A DNA stretch of 14,978 nt. It comes from Verrucomicrobiota bacterium. Lineage in GTDB: Bacteria > Verrucomicrobiota > Verrucomicrobiia > Verrucomicrobiales > DEV007. The first letter of the stretch is position 1, and each line of letters opens with the position of its first letter. The notes under the pieces were generated by a model. It was given only the letters and a program-made list of their open reading frames with translations, did no database searches and had not been told where the DNA came from. Shown here one piece after another: positions 1 to 6,682 of the stretch. A program made the translations under genes and the position numbers. The DNA is taken from contig JAQCER010000013.1 in assembly GCA_027618625.1 (NCBI GenBank), forward strand, positions 1 to 14,978, written 5' to 3'.

Positions 1-737
1 TCGCGGTAGACGTCGCCACGTTTTTCGATCGCCAGTTCTTCGGTCAGCGGGACACCGGTGACGCGAAGTAGAAAGTGGAGCATGGCGAGTGGTGCGATGA
101 TGGTGATCCAGCCCCATGGCATCGGCAGAGCCATGAGGAACAGTCCCCACCACAGCAGTGACTGGAAGAAGTAGTTCGGATGCCGCGAGTAACGCCAGAG
201 GCCACGCTTGCAGACGCTGAGCGGGTCGGTCGATTCCTTTTTGAACTGCTTCAACTGTGAGTCAGCGATGCCTTCACCGATCAGCGCGATCACCCACAGT
301 GCGAAGCCTGCGATCTCCAGCGGATGAAAACCGACCGCCGCATTGCACGAAATGAAGTGCACTGGCAGCATGAGCAACCAGACCAGGACTCCCTGTGACA
401 GGAAGAAGAACAGGTAGGCGCGTCCGAGGTTGTTTTGCCAACGCTTGCTGAGGATCGCGTAGCGTGGATCGACTGCTGGGTGATGCGCGGCGACGCGGCC
501 CCACAGATAAGTGCCCAATCGCAGGCTCCACAGGCTTACCAGAATGGCGATGGCTATCTGGCGCGGAACCCAGCCATCGCTAAGGGTAGCGTGAATGATG
601 GCTACGGGAGCAAAGGATAGCGACCAGGTGACATCGACAATACTGTAGTTCCCGATGCGCCGAGCGAGCCACCAGGTGAATAGGAACACTGCGAGCAGCG
701 CTGCGGCTTCGGTGGCCAATATAGCGGGCGAACTCAT
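1..737 (-). CDS. DUF1295 / steroid 5-alpha-reductase-like membrane protein (C-terminus beyond the window)
   Basis: The frame is open from an ATG at 737 to the window edge with no stop, so about 245 residues are visible and the end is missing. The product is a multi-pass membrane protein of the DUF1295 family, related to steroid 5-alpha reductases and isoprenylcysteine methyltransferases. The family hallmark RYSRHPNYFFQSLLWWG is followed by a long hydrophobic stretch and the late motif VPLTEELAIEKRG, so only a short tail is probably missing. Relatives use NADPH to reduce C=C bonds in lipids or sterols, but this subfamily's substrate is unknown. The start lies 4 nt after the stop of the DUF1475 gene, making this the fifth gene of the lipid operon. 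A role in reducing or finishing a modified acyl chain is inference. No strong Shine-Dalgarno is visible; translational coupling is likely. Confidence 0.85.
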   Translation of the reverse strand, partial: MSSPAILATEAAALLAVFLFTWWLARRIGNYSIVDVTWSLSFAPVAIIHATLSDGWVPRQIAIAILVSLWSLRLGTYLWGRVAAHHPAVDPRYAILSKRWQNNLGRAYLFFFLSQGVLVWLLMLPVHFISCNAAVGFHPLEIAGFALWVIALIGEGIADSQLKQFKKESTDPLSVCKRGLWRYSRHPNYFFQSLLWWGLFLMALPMPWGWITIIAPLAMLHFLLRVTGVPLTEELAIEKRGDVYR

Positions 738-741
738 ATCA

Positions 742-1080
742 TCACGCGGATTCAGGACGCAACAGAACGTCCCGCGCAGTGGCGTTAGTCGGCAGTTTGA
801 ACAGGAGGATGAGCATGTAGATGGACATCGCAATGTTGCCTAACAACAGGATCGCGATCAACCAGCCGACCCGTGCCAGCATCGATCGCTCCCGATAGAT
901 CACCCAGCAGCAGAATGTGAGGAATCCCCAGTAGGCATCGAACAGACAGGCGATGAACCAGGGGTGGCTGCTGACATCGACCGGGATCTTCCACAGCGCG
1001 GTGTCGTTGCTTGCCCAAGTGGTAACGGCCAGCATGGAGGTCAGAACGATGATGAAGAAAATGCGCAGTGCCACGATCAT
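742..1080 (-). CDS. DUF1475 family small membrane protein
   Basis: This 112-residue protein has about three hydrophobic segments: an N-terminal one (MIVALRIFFIIVLTSML), one around FDAYWGFLTFCCWVIY, and one around GWLIAILLLGNIAMSIYMLI. The FDAYWG motif, the tryptophan-rich middle and the length fit the DUF1475 family, whose function is unknown. It starts 28 nt after the methyltransferase stop and ends 4 nt before the DUF1295 start, so it is embedded in the lipid operon. As I recall, the family is often found beside cyclopropane-synthase-like and DUF1295 genes, which suggests an accessory membrane role in lipid modification. That role is inference. No clear Shine-Dalgarno precedes the ATG. Confidence 0.8.
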   Translation of the reverse strand: MIVALRIFFIIVLTSMLAVTTWASNDTALWKIPVDVSSHPWFIACLFDAYWGFLTFCCWVIYRERSMLARVGWLIAILLLGNIAMSIYMLILLFKLPTNATARDVLLRPESA

Positions 1081-1108
1081 GATGTCGAATCTTGAACGCC
1101 CTTAGTAG

Positions 1109-2380
1109 TTAGTCGCGGAGCGATGTGTTGCAGGGCCGTGTGTAGACTGCCTGGATGACGCTGATGTTGCGCGTCGCGAATGCCGCCTCGCAATACTTCA
1201 GGTAATAGTTCCACTTGCGGATGAACTGGTCGGAAAAGCCCAGCGAGCGCACAGCGTCCAGCTGCTGGTTGAAGGTCACGTGCCACTCGTTCAACGTGCG
1301 CGCGTAGCTGATGCCGAGGTCTTCCATTCCGTAGAGCAGAAAGTTTCCTGCATCCTTGAACACCTCGCCCATGCGGCCAACACTGAGCAGCAGGGAGCCG
1401 GGGAAGATATGCTTTTGAATGAAGTCAGTGCCGCGTTTGAGATCGGCGTATTCGCCATCTGCAACAGTGATCATTTGCACTGCAAGCAGGCCCTGAGGCT
1501 TAAGGACTTCGTGACACTTGGCTGCCCAGGTCTTGTGGTAATTGTGGCCGACTGCCTCGAGCATTTCGATCGATGCAATTTTGTCGAACTGTCCGGTAAT
1601 GTCGCGGTAGTCCTGCAGGCGAATCTCGATCTTGTCCTCCAGTCCAGCGTCTTTCACGCGGCGGGTGGCTTCATTGAATTGCGCCTGTGATATGGTCACT
1701 GCCGTGACGCGGCAGCCGAAGTGCTGCACGGCATGACAACTGAAACCACCCCAGCCGCAGCCGATCTCAAGCACGTGGTCGCTGGCTTTGAGCTGCAGCT
1801 TTTCACAGAGCGCATCATACTTTGCCCGCTGCGCTTCCTCGAGCCCCTGATCAGGCGCAGTGTAGCGCGCGGCAGAATAGGTCATGCTGGGATCAAGCCA
1901 GAGCTTGTAGAATGCGTTCCCGAGGTCGTAGTGTTCTTCAATGTTGCGACGGCTGGTTTCCTTGCTGTTGTGCCGCAGTCGATGGCCGATTCGGTCGAGG
2001 AAACTCAGGAACCCGACGAGGCGCAGCTTTTGCGAGGATCCGCGGAGATTTTTGTCTGCATGCAGATTCAGGATGAACCACTCGATGACGCCTTTGATGT
2101 CGTCAGTGTCCCAATCGCCAACAACGTAGGACTCGCCAAGGCCGACGCCGCCACCGAGCGCACACTTCTTGAAGAAGGCCTCGTCCCGCACGGTGATGCG
2201 GGGCACGGTATCCATTTTAGATTGGCGAGCCTGCTGCCCAAGTGACAGCGTCTCGCCATCTGGCAATTGCATCTCCAGCCTACCTACGGAGAATGCGGTC
2301 AAGGTCTTGAGCACAGGAGCACGGTACAGGCTCCGTGAGAAGAGCATTCTCTCTGCTGTGGCAATGGTTAGAGCACTCAT
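1109..2380 (-). CDS. Cfa-like SAM-dependent fatty-acyl-phospholipid methyltransferase
   Basis: This 423-residue protein belongs to the cyclopropane-fatty-acyl-phospholipid synthase family, which transfers a methyl group from S-adenosylmethionine to a double bond of a membrane phospholipid acyl chain. Visible landmarks are GLGESYVVGDW (about 81-90), EHYDLGNAFYKLWLDPSMTYS (149-169, family signature), the SAM loop VLEIGCGWGGF (203-213), EMLEAVGHNY (272-281), and IQKHIFPGSLLLS (321-333). Compared from memory with E. coli Cfa, the bicarbonate-site residues Cys139 and His266 correspond to Ala170 and Gln302. Glu239 and Tyr317 are kept as Glu275 and Tyr359. This favours a methylating relative such as UfaM or a 10-methyl-fatty-acid methyltransferase over a true cyclopropane synthase. 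The ATG overlaps the upstream DUF1365 stop (ATGA), indicating coupled translation. Family assignment is sure; product chemistry is not. Confidence 0.93.
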   Translation of the reverse strand: MSALTIATAERMLFSRSLYRAPVLKTLTAFSVGRLEMQLPDGETLSLGQQARQSKMDTVPRITVRDEAFFKKCALGGGVGLGESYVVGDWDTDDIKGVIEWFILNLHADKNLRGSSQKLRLVGFLSFLDRIGHRLRHNSKETSRRNIEEHYDLGNAFYKLWLDPSMTYSAARYTAPDQGLEEAQRAKYDALCEKLQLKASDHVLEIGCGWGGFSCHAVQHFGCRVTAVTISQAQFNEATRRVKDAGLEDKIEIRLQDYRDITGQFDKIASIEMLEAVGHNYHKTWAAKCHEVLKPQGLLAVQMITVADGEYADLKRGTDFIQKHIFPGSLLLSVGRMGEVFKDAGNFLLYGMEDLGISYARTLNEWHVTFNQQLDAVRSLGFSDQFIRKWNYYLKYCEAAFATRNISVIQAVYTRPCNTSLRD

Positions 2381-3171
2381 GGTTTCGGTCGGTCAGCGAG
2401 GGACGCGTGCGGATGGAAAAGATCGCGCTGAAGTTCTGGATCGGCGGCTTTTCTGAACACCGGCAGGCCTTTGATCCAGAGTCGCAGTGCCTGCCAATGA
2501 ATCTTTACGATCACCTGAAGGGTAAGCGCCGGATAACGCACGGTGAACCAGAGTAGGCGGGCATTGGTAAGAGGCTTCCGTGTTCCGCGAATCCAGCTCA
2601 CCAGTGTGGTCTTGCCGTCCTCGATGTCGTCGATGTGGATCTCGATCTTGTCCCCAGGCACCTGCAGGCGGAAATCGAACTGCGTCGTCAAATGAGTGAA
2701 CGGGGACACGTAGAAGTGCTTTGGCACCCTGCGTCGAAACATAGTACCGGCGGGTGCCTCGATCAGCCACGGCTTCACTTCGCGAAAAGTATTGCATACC
2801 TCCACCACGGCGTGCAGAGGCGTTCCATCTGAGTTGGAAATGAAGTAGAAACATACGGGATTGAAAATGTATCCCATAATACGGGGCAGGGTGATCAATC
2901 GGATGCGCGATCCTGCAGGAAGCGCGATCCTCTGCCCGTTCAGCCAATCCTCCAGGTTCGCCCGAAGATCCGCTTTGCTCCCGCCGAGGTGATCAGAATC
3001 ACGAAACGCGAACACGTTGAATCGATTATGGGAGAACGGCAGCAGCTTGCGAGAAAGCTCTGGCAGCTCCTCCAGATCCAGGTCGAGAAAGAACAATCGG
3101 TAGCTGAAGCGGTGCCGCCTGGGCGAGAGCCGCTCGTGGTAGACCTCGCACTCATAGAGGCCAGAGTTCAC
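2377..3171 (-). CDS. DUF1365 family protein, candidate UfaO-like lipid-modification protein
   Basis: The DUF1365 family is recognised from GLYECEVYHERLSPRRHRF near the N-terminus, a tyrosine/phenylalanine-rich FFLDLDLEEL segment, the core motif GYIFNPVCFYF, and KHFYVSPF. I chose a GTG start at 3171, giving 264 residues. Its GTGA overlaps the TGA of the upstream oxidoreductase, and a strong GGGAGGT lies 6 nt upstream. An ATG at 3186 would add five residues but has no ribosome binding site. The biochemical function of DUF1365 is poorly defined. It nearly always travels with an amine-oxidase-like FAD protein and a Cfa-like methyltransferase, and as I recall the Rhodobacter member is implicated in forming the furan ring of methylated furan fatty acids. 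Both neighbours here match that trio. Assigning the same chemistry to this copy is inference. Confidence 0.9.
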   Translation of the reverse strand: MNSGLYECEVYHERLSPRRHRFSYRLFFLDLDLEELPELSRKLLPFSHNRFNVFAFRDSDHLGGSKADLRANLEDWLNGQRIALPAGSRIRLITLPRIMGYIFNPVCFYFISNSDGTPLHAVVEVCNTFREVKPWLIEAPAGTMFRRRVPKHFYVSPFTHLTTQFDFRLQVPGDKIEIHIDDIEDGKTTLVSWIRGTRKPLTNARLLWFTVRYPALTLQVIVKIHWQALRLWIKGLPVFRKAADPELQRDLFHPHASLADRPKP

Positions 3172-4430
3172 GCGGGCACCTCCCATGGATCACCGCCGAC
3201 CAGAGTGGTGCACAAGTCTACGGCTGATTTGAAAGCGTCTTCGTGGAAGCCATAGCGGAAGTAGCTGCCGCAGAAAAAGGCGACGCCGCTGGGATCGTTC
3301 AACTCCGGCAGTCGGCGCTGCGCTTTGATCGCATCGAGATCGAACAGCGGGTGCTCGTAGTCGATCGCGCGCTTGCACGCGGCTGCTGGAACGCGATCAC
3401 TTACATTGAGAGAAACGAAGTAGTCTTCTTCTTCGGACACTCCCTGCAGGGAATTCATCCAGTAGTGTGTGCTGGTACGGGATTCCTCGCTGCGGTAGTT
3501 CCAGGACGCCCAGCACATCCGCGTTTTTGGCATGAACTGTGGATCGGTATGCACCCGCACGGAGTTTGGCTGGTAGGCGAACGGACTCAACAGCTCGCGC
3601 TGAAGCGGCGTCGGCGACTCTAACATTCGCAGCGCCTGGTCCGCGTGGGTGGCGAAGATCACTCTGTCAAAAGACTCGATACCGCGGTCGCTTTCGACTC
3701 CCACCAGTCCTTTGCCCGAAACGTGAACTCGCTGGACAGGAGTGCTGGTGTGAATGCACTCACGGAACGGCGCAATCAACCGCTTCACATACGCGCGCGC
3801 GCCCCCATCGACCGTGCGCCACGGATGCTGGGTATCGAGCCCGAGGAACCCGTGATTGTGCCAGAAGCGTACCAGCGTCATCGCGGGAAATCGCAGCATC
3901 TCTTCTGCTGGTGTTGACCAGACGGCGGAACTCATCGGCACAAGGTAGCGCTCAAGGAAGTCCTGACCGTAACCACGGGCTTCAACATATTCCGCCAGCG
4001 TCATCTCCGCCCACTGCGGCTCATCCAATGCTGCGACGGATTCCTTGTTGAACCGATTTAGCTGGAGCAGGAATCTCCAGTGGCTCAAGTTGAAAAGATT
4101 CCGCCGTTGGGCGAACAATCCGTTCAAGTTGGCACCGTTCCATTCAATCCCGGATGCGCCATGGTGAACGCTGAAAGACATCTGCGTCGGCTTGGTCGGC
4201 ACATCGAGTTCTGCAAATAGACGTGTCAGCAGCGGATACGTGACCTCGTTGTAAACCATGAAACCCGTGTCCAGCACAACTTCCCGACCGCCTTCATCGA
4301 TGCTGATGGTGTTGCTGTGACCGCCTACGTGGTCGCCTGCTTCGAACATCATGATCTCCGCACGATTTTGCAAAAAGTGCGCACATCCGAGCCCAGCAAT
4401 ACCGCTGCCTATGATCGCAATTCTATCCAC
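3168..4430 (-). CDS. FAD-dependent amine-oxidase-like oxidoreductase (UfaD-like)
   Basis: This is a flavoprotein of the amine oxidase/desaturase superfamily. The N-terminal Rossmann dinucleotide motif reads RIAIIGSGIAGLGCAHFLQ, followed by the adenine-ribose acid in MMFEAGDHVGGHSNT. The C-terminal FAD-binding segment reads GVAFFCGSYFRYGFHEDAFKSA. I prefer a GTG start at 4430 (420 residues), which puts the Rossmann fold at the extreme N-terminus as in relatives. An ATG at 4505 in the same frame would add 25 residues unlike the family, though an AAGGA lies 13 nt before it. It is the first gene of the lipid operon and ends in a GTGA overlap with DUF1365. Relatives clustered with DUF1365 and Cfa-like genes are thought to desaturate or oxidise phospholipid acyl chains; as I recall, R. 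sphaeroides UfaD is one. The substrate here is inferred from context. Confidence 0.9.
   Translation of the reverse strand: MDRIAIIGSGIAGLGCAHFLQNRAEIMMFEAGDHVGGHSNTISIDEGGREVVLDTGFMVYNEVTYPLLTRLFAELDVPTKPTQMSFSVHHGASGIEWNGANLNGLFAQRRNLFNLSHWRFLLQLNRFNKESVAALDEPQWAEMTLAEYVEARGYGQDFLERYLVPMSSAVWSTPAEEMLRFPAMTLVRFWHNHGFLGLDTQHPWRTVDGGARAYVKRLIAPFRECIHTSTPVQRVHVSGKGLVGVESDRGIESFDRVIFATHADQALRMLESPTPLQRELLSPFAYQPNSVRVHTDPQFMPKTRMCWASWNYRSEESRTSTHYWMNSLQGVSEEEDYFVSLNVSDRVPAAACKRAIDYEHPLFDLDAIKAQRRLPELNDPSGVAFFCGSYFRYGFHEDAFKSAVDLCTTLVGGDPWEVPA
3178..3184 (-). promoter_or_regulatory. Strong Shine-Dalgarno that decides the DUF1365 start
   Basis: On the minus strand GGGAGGT lies 6 nt before the GTG at 3171, inside the 3' end of the FAD-oxidoreductase gene. 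This supports the GTG start with a GTGA stop/start overlap over the ATG at 3186. It is one of the few strong ribosome binding sites in the window. Confidence 0.7.
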
Positions 4431-4637
4431 GGAAACGGAATCGATGTTGGGGATTGAGAGTGATGGGACAAGTATGCACTCACTGAGTTCGCCGCAAATC
4501 GCCATTTGGATTCAAAAATCCTTATCAATACATACAGGGGGTTGATCTGTTCGCCACAGAAGCTTGCGATCCAAGAAACTGGAGAAGCAAAGGGAATAGA
4601 CGGCTCGCGGCCACCTCTAGCCTGCACCTCTAACTGA

Positions 4638-5264
4638 ATGGTCTCGAACGACAACGCCACCACAACCACGTCATCTGCCAATTCAGAAATCTCGTTCCAG
4701 CGCAGATTGGCGCTGGACGGGTTGCAATTGAAGCGCACGGATCCGTAGGTGTTGCAGATCAATGTCGGGAAGCTGTGCAATTTGACCTGCGTCCACTTCC
4801 ACGATAATGCTGGCCCATCGCGGAAAGAGATCATGTCCCGCGAAACCGTCGATCGCATCCTCGAATGGGTGCGCGACGCAAAGATCCAAACGGTCGATTT
4901 GACGGGTGGTGCGCCTGAGATGATCCCGGATTTTCGCTATCTGGTCGATGAGCTGGCGCGGGGTTGGCGGCTCCAGTTGCGGCTCCAGTTGCGGCGGCAC
5001 TTTGCTCAAACACTTCCACCTACTATGTATGGAAACCGTCTTCGATCGGAATTCCTGGAAATTGCGCTGCTCAAGTGGCCGGTAGATTCTCTCGATACCT
5101 GTCAGGACTGGATCGATCGATTCACGTTCGCGAAATGCCAATCGCAAGGCTCGATCCTATTCTGGATGAAGCTGATCGAAACAACAGTTAGCAAGCCACC
5201 GTGGAATGGTGCTATCCATCCCTGATCTGAACTGGATGGTGATTCCGCCCTATATCAATGCACA
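4638..5264 (+). pseudogene. Degraded radical SAM gene of the arsenosugar (ArsS) family
   Basis: The frame opens with an ATG at 4638 and reads an ArsS-like N-terminus, including FQRRLALDGLQLKRTDP. It hits an in-frame TAG at 4746-4748 and continues in the same frame as VLQINVGKLCNLTCVHFHDN, then VDLTGGAPEMIPDFRYLVDE. The stop sits inside conserved sequence, so this is one broken gene and not an upstream boundary. The CxxxCxxC cluster has lost its third cysteine (CNLTCVHF, one base change TGC to TTC). Similarity fails near 4969 at a 12-bp tandem duplication. Scraps of the C-terminal half then appear in shifted frames: MPIARL at 5135, ATVE...SLI*TGW at 5195-5239, and GDSALYQC at 5238-5261. The spacing implies an internal deletion. 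Intact ArsS acts with methylated arsenicals in arsenosugar synthesis; this copy cannot be functional. The N-terminal identity is fairly sure; the C-terminal scraps are tentative. Confidence 0.75.
4969..4992. repeat. Perfect 12-bp tandem duplication inside the arsS remnant
   Basis: GGCTCCAGTTGC occurs twice back to back and is followed by GGC. It sits exactly where recognisable ArsS similarity stops, so it probably reflects replication slippage or a repaired break during decay of the gene. It keeps the reading frame by itself. Confidence 0.8.
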
Positions 5265-5320
5265 GAACAGAGAGATAGCCATTCACAGCGCGCTTAGATC
5301 TGGTTAGTCTGGTGGCCTCA

Positions 5321-6256
5321 ATGACAGCTATTCTCAAGACCCTCACGGCTCTCTTTCCTCTCTGGATCGTCCTCGGCGCGATCTGGGCCTGGCTGGTGCC
5401 GACACATTTCAACTGGTTCGCACCTTGCATCAGCCCAGCGCTTGGGGTGATCATGCTCGGCATGGGCATCACTCTCAGCTTCAAGGATTTCAGCGAAGTT
5501 CTGAAAGTTCCCAAGGCGATCGGGGTTGGACTCGTGTCGCAGTTTACGATCATGCCGCTGCTGGGCTGGGGACTAGCGAGCGCATTCCAACTTGAGCGCG
5601 ATCTCGCTGTCGGGTTGATCCTGGTAAGTTGCTGCCCTGGCGGCACTGCTTCGAACGTGATCGCCTACCTGGCGCGGGCGAACGTTCCGCTTTCGGTGCT
5701 GTTGACAATGTGCTCGACGTTCCTGGCGATTCTCCTCACACCCGGGCTGACGCAGGTTCTCGCCAGCGAGCACATGGATGTCCCGGCGGGCAAGATGTTG
5801 CTGAGCACCCTGCATGTCGTCCTGTTACCGCTAATCGTTGGTCTAACATCGAATCAATTTTTCCCAAAAGCTGTAAAGCGGGCCAATTTGATCGCGCCGC
5901 TGGTTTCGGTGATCGCGATAGTGCTGATCGTGAGTTGCATCATCGGATTGAACAAGGAGAAGATCTCGACGGCTGGAGCCCCGCTTTTCATCGCGGTGCT
6001 ATTGTTGCACGTCGGCGGATTCGGCCTCGGCTATCTGGTGGCGAAAATGCTGAAGTACCCGGAGGTTTTTCGACGAACGCTGGCGATCGAAGTCGGAATG
6101 CAGAACTCCGGTCTGGGTAGTGCACTGGCAAAGCAGCATTTACCGCCCGCCGCTGCGGCACCCTGTGCGATCTCGGCGGTCTATCACTGCATTCTGGGCA
6201 GCCTGCTCGCAGCCTACTGGCGGACGCGACCACCGCAGGCAGATGACGAGGGCTGA
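5321..6256 (+). CDS. BASS-family (bile acid:sodium symporter-like) transporter
   Basis: This is a 311-residue integral membrane protein with about nine to ten hydrophobic segments. The BASS landmarks are GVIMLGMGITLSFKDF (early), CCPGGTASNVIAYLARAN (from about residue 104) and AIEVGMQNSGLG (from about 255). In the family the glycine/asparagine-rich motifs form the crossing helices of the sodium and substrate sites. Members import bile acids, pyruvate, pantoate or other organic anions with sodium, so the substrate cannot be named from sequence. I prefer the ATG at 5321, which has GGTGG 5 nt upstream, over an in-frame GTG at 5312. The gene lies about 55 bp after the last recognisable arsS scrap on the same strand and may once have shared its transcript. 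It is intact, so it must be used independently now. It lacks the features of the Acr3 arsenite permease family. Confidence 0.88.
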   Translation: MTAILKTLTALFPLWIVLGAIWAWLVPTHFNWFAPCISPALGVIMLGMGITLSFKDFSEVLKVPKAIGVGLVSQFTIMPLLGWGLASAFQLERDLAVGLILVSCCPGGTASNVIAYLARANVPLSVLLTMCSTFLAILLTPGLTQVLASEHMDVPAGKMLLSTLHVVLLPLIVGLTSNQFFPKAVKRANLIAPLVSVIAIVLIVSCIIGLNKEKISTAGAPLFIAVLLLHVGGFGLGYLVAKMLKYPEVFRRTLAIEVGMQNSGLGSALAKQHLPPAAAAPCAISAVYHCILGSLLAAYWRTRPPQADDEG

Positions 6257-6321
6257 TTCGGAGAAGCACTGCCTTCGGTGAGATCGATCGAGACTGACTC
6301 TGTGCCTGCTCTGCACTGATC

Positions 6322-6356
6322 GCTTTCTTCGGGGAAGCGGCGGATCGGAGTCCGCC
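6322..6356. repeat. REP-like pair of adjacent GC-rich hairpins
   Basis: The first hairpin is GCTTTC-TTCGG-GGAAGC with a six-pair stem including one G-U pair. Immediately after it comes GGCGGA-TCGGAG-TCCGCC with a perfect six-pair stem. There is no T-run on either side, so it is not a standard terminator. The compact double-palindrome design is typical of intergenic REP-like elements, and the flanking 6265-6320 may belong to the same element. Whether it recurs in the genome cannot be seen from one window. Confidence 0.45.
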
Positions 6357-6562
6357 CCTCCTTGGATAATGGTTGGTACGCCTTCCGGCATTGCGATGCA
6401 GATTATCACCAGCGCGATGGCAGCAGCCGGGGCACTCGACCATGCGGCGACGGCGTGACTGTTGCGGCCAGTGCGATGGAAATTCATGGCCATCAGCGCC
6501 AGACCCGCAGAAACGGCAAGAAACGTTGCGTGGCCGATCTGGCTGTTAAGGTTTGGTTGTAT
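6357..6562 (-). pseudogene. Probable remnant of a small hydrophobic membrane protein gene
   Basis: The minus strand is open from a TAG at 6563-6565 and reads SQIGHATFLAVSAGLALMAM, then NFHRTGRNSHAVAAW, then an alanine/isoleucine-rich membrane segment ending MPEGVPTIIQGG. Two hydrophobic stretches around an N-F-x-x-T-G-R-N motif look like the core of small membrane proteins common in bacteria, although I cannot name the family. There is no start codon between the upstream stop and the first hydrophobic stretch, and the coding-like part runs straight into the REP-like hairpin. I read it as a fragment lacking both ends. Chance hydrophobic coding is the alternative, so confidence is low. Confidence 0.3.
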
Positions 6563-6566
6563 CTAG

Positions 6567-6603
6567 TTCACTCCTTCTTTCACGGATGTTCACGAATTGT
6601 GAC
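6567..6603. promoter_or_regulatory. Phased TTCAC motifs, possible operator of the phospholipid module
   Basis: TTCAC occurs at 6567, 6579 and 6589, and its inverse GTGA at 6599. The steps are 12, 10 and 10 bp, close to one helical turn, so all copies face the same side of the DNA. The last two form the palindrome TCAC-GAATT-GTGA. The cluster lies 80-116 bp upstream of the ynbA-like start, a plausible position for an activator or repressor. No regulator is identified, and chance is not excluded. Confidence 0.25.
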
Positions 6604-6682
6604 GCTCGGAATCGAACTGAATTGAACAAATGAACGCGCGGCTTGCCTTTGTCCTGACAGTGCCTCACACTGCCATCGTGCG

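Larger units (their letters stand above)
6257..6682. other. 426-bp gap without an intact gene
   Basis: No convincing intact gene lies between the transporter and the phospholipid module. The stretch holds two adjacent hairpins (6322-6356), a likely minus-strand remnant of a small membrane protein (6357-6562), three TTCAC motifs plus an inverted GTGA (6567-6603), and a 5-bp stem (6658-6672) just before the ynbA-like start. It must contain the promoter of the 6683-8856 module, but I could not identify -10 and -35 boxes with confidence. Nothing resembling a classic U-tract terminator follows the transporter gene. Confidence 0.6.

Noticed and set aside
4506..4637. An ECF-sigma-type promoter before the lipid operon, as in the Rhodobacter singlet-oxygen response
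   Set aside because: I looked for paired -35 and -10 elements on the minus strand and found no convincing match at a sensible spacing.
5321..6256. Arsenite efflux permease (Acr3/ArsB) because of the neighbouring arsS remnant
   Set aside because: The CCPGGTASN and EVGMQNSGLG motifs and the length fit BASS carriers, not Acr3 or ArsB.
6140..6493. Minus-strand frame of 117 codons read as one complete gene
   Set aside because: Only its N-terminal part looks coding; the rest runs through the hairpin element and into antisense of the transporter gene. I kept only the remnant at 6357-6562.
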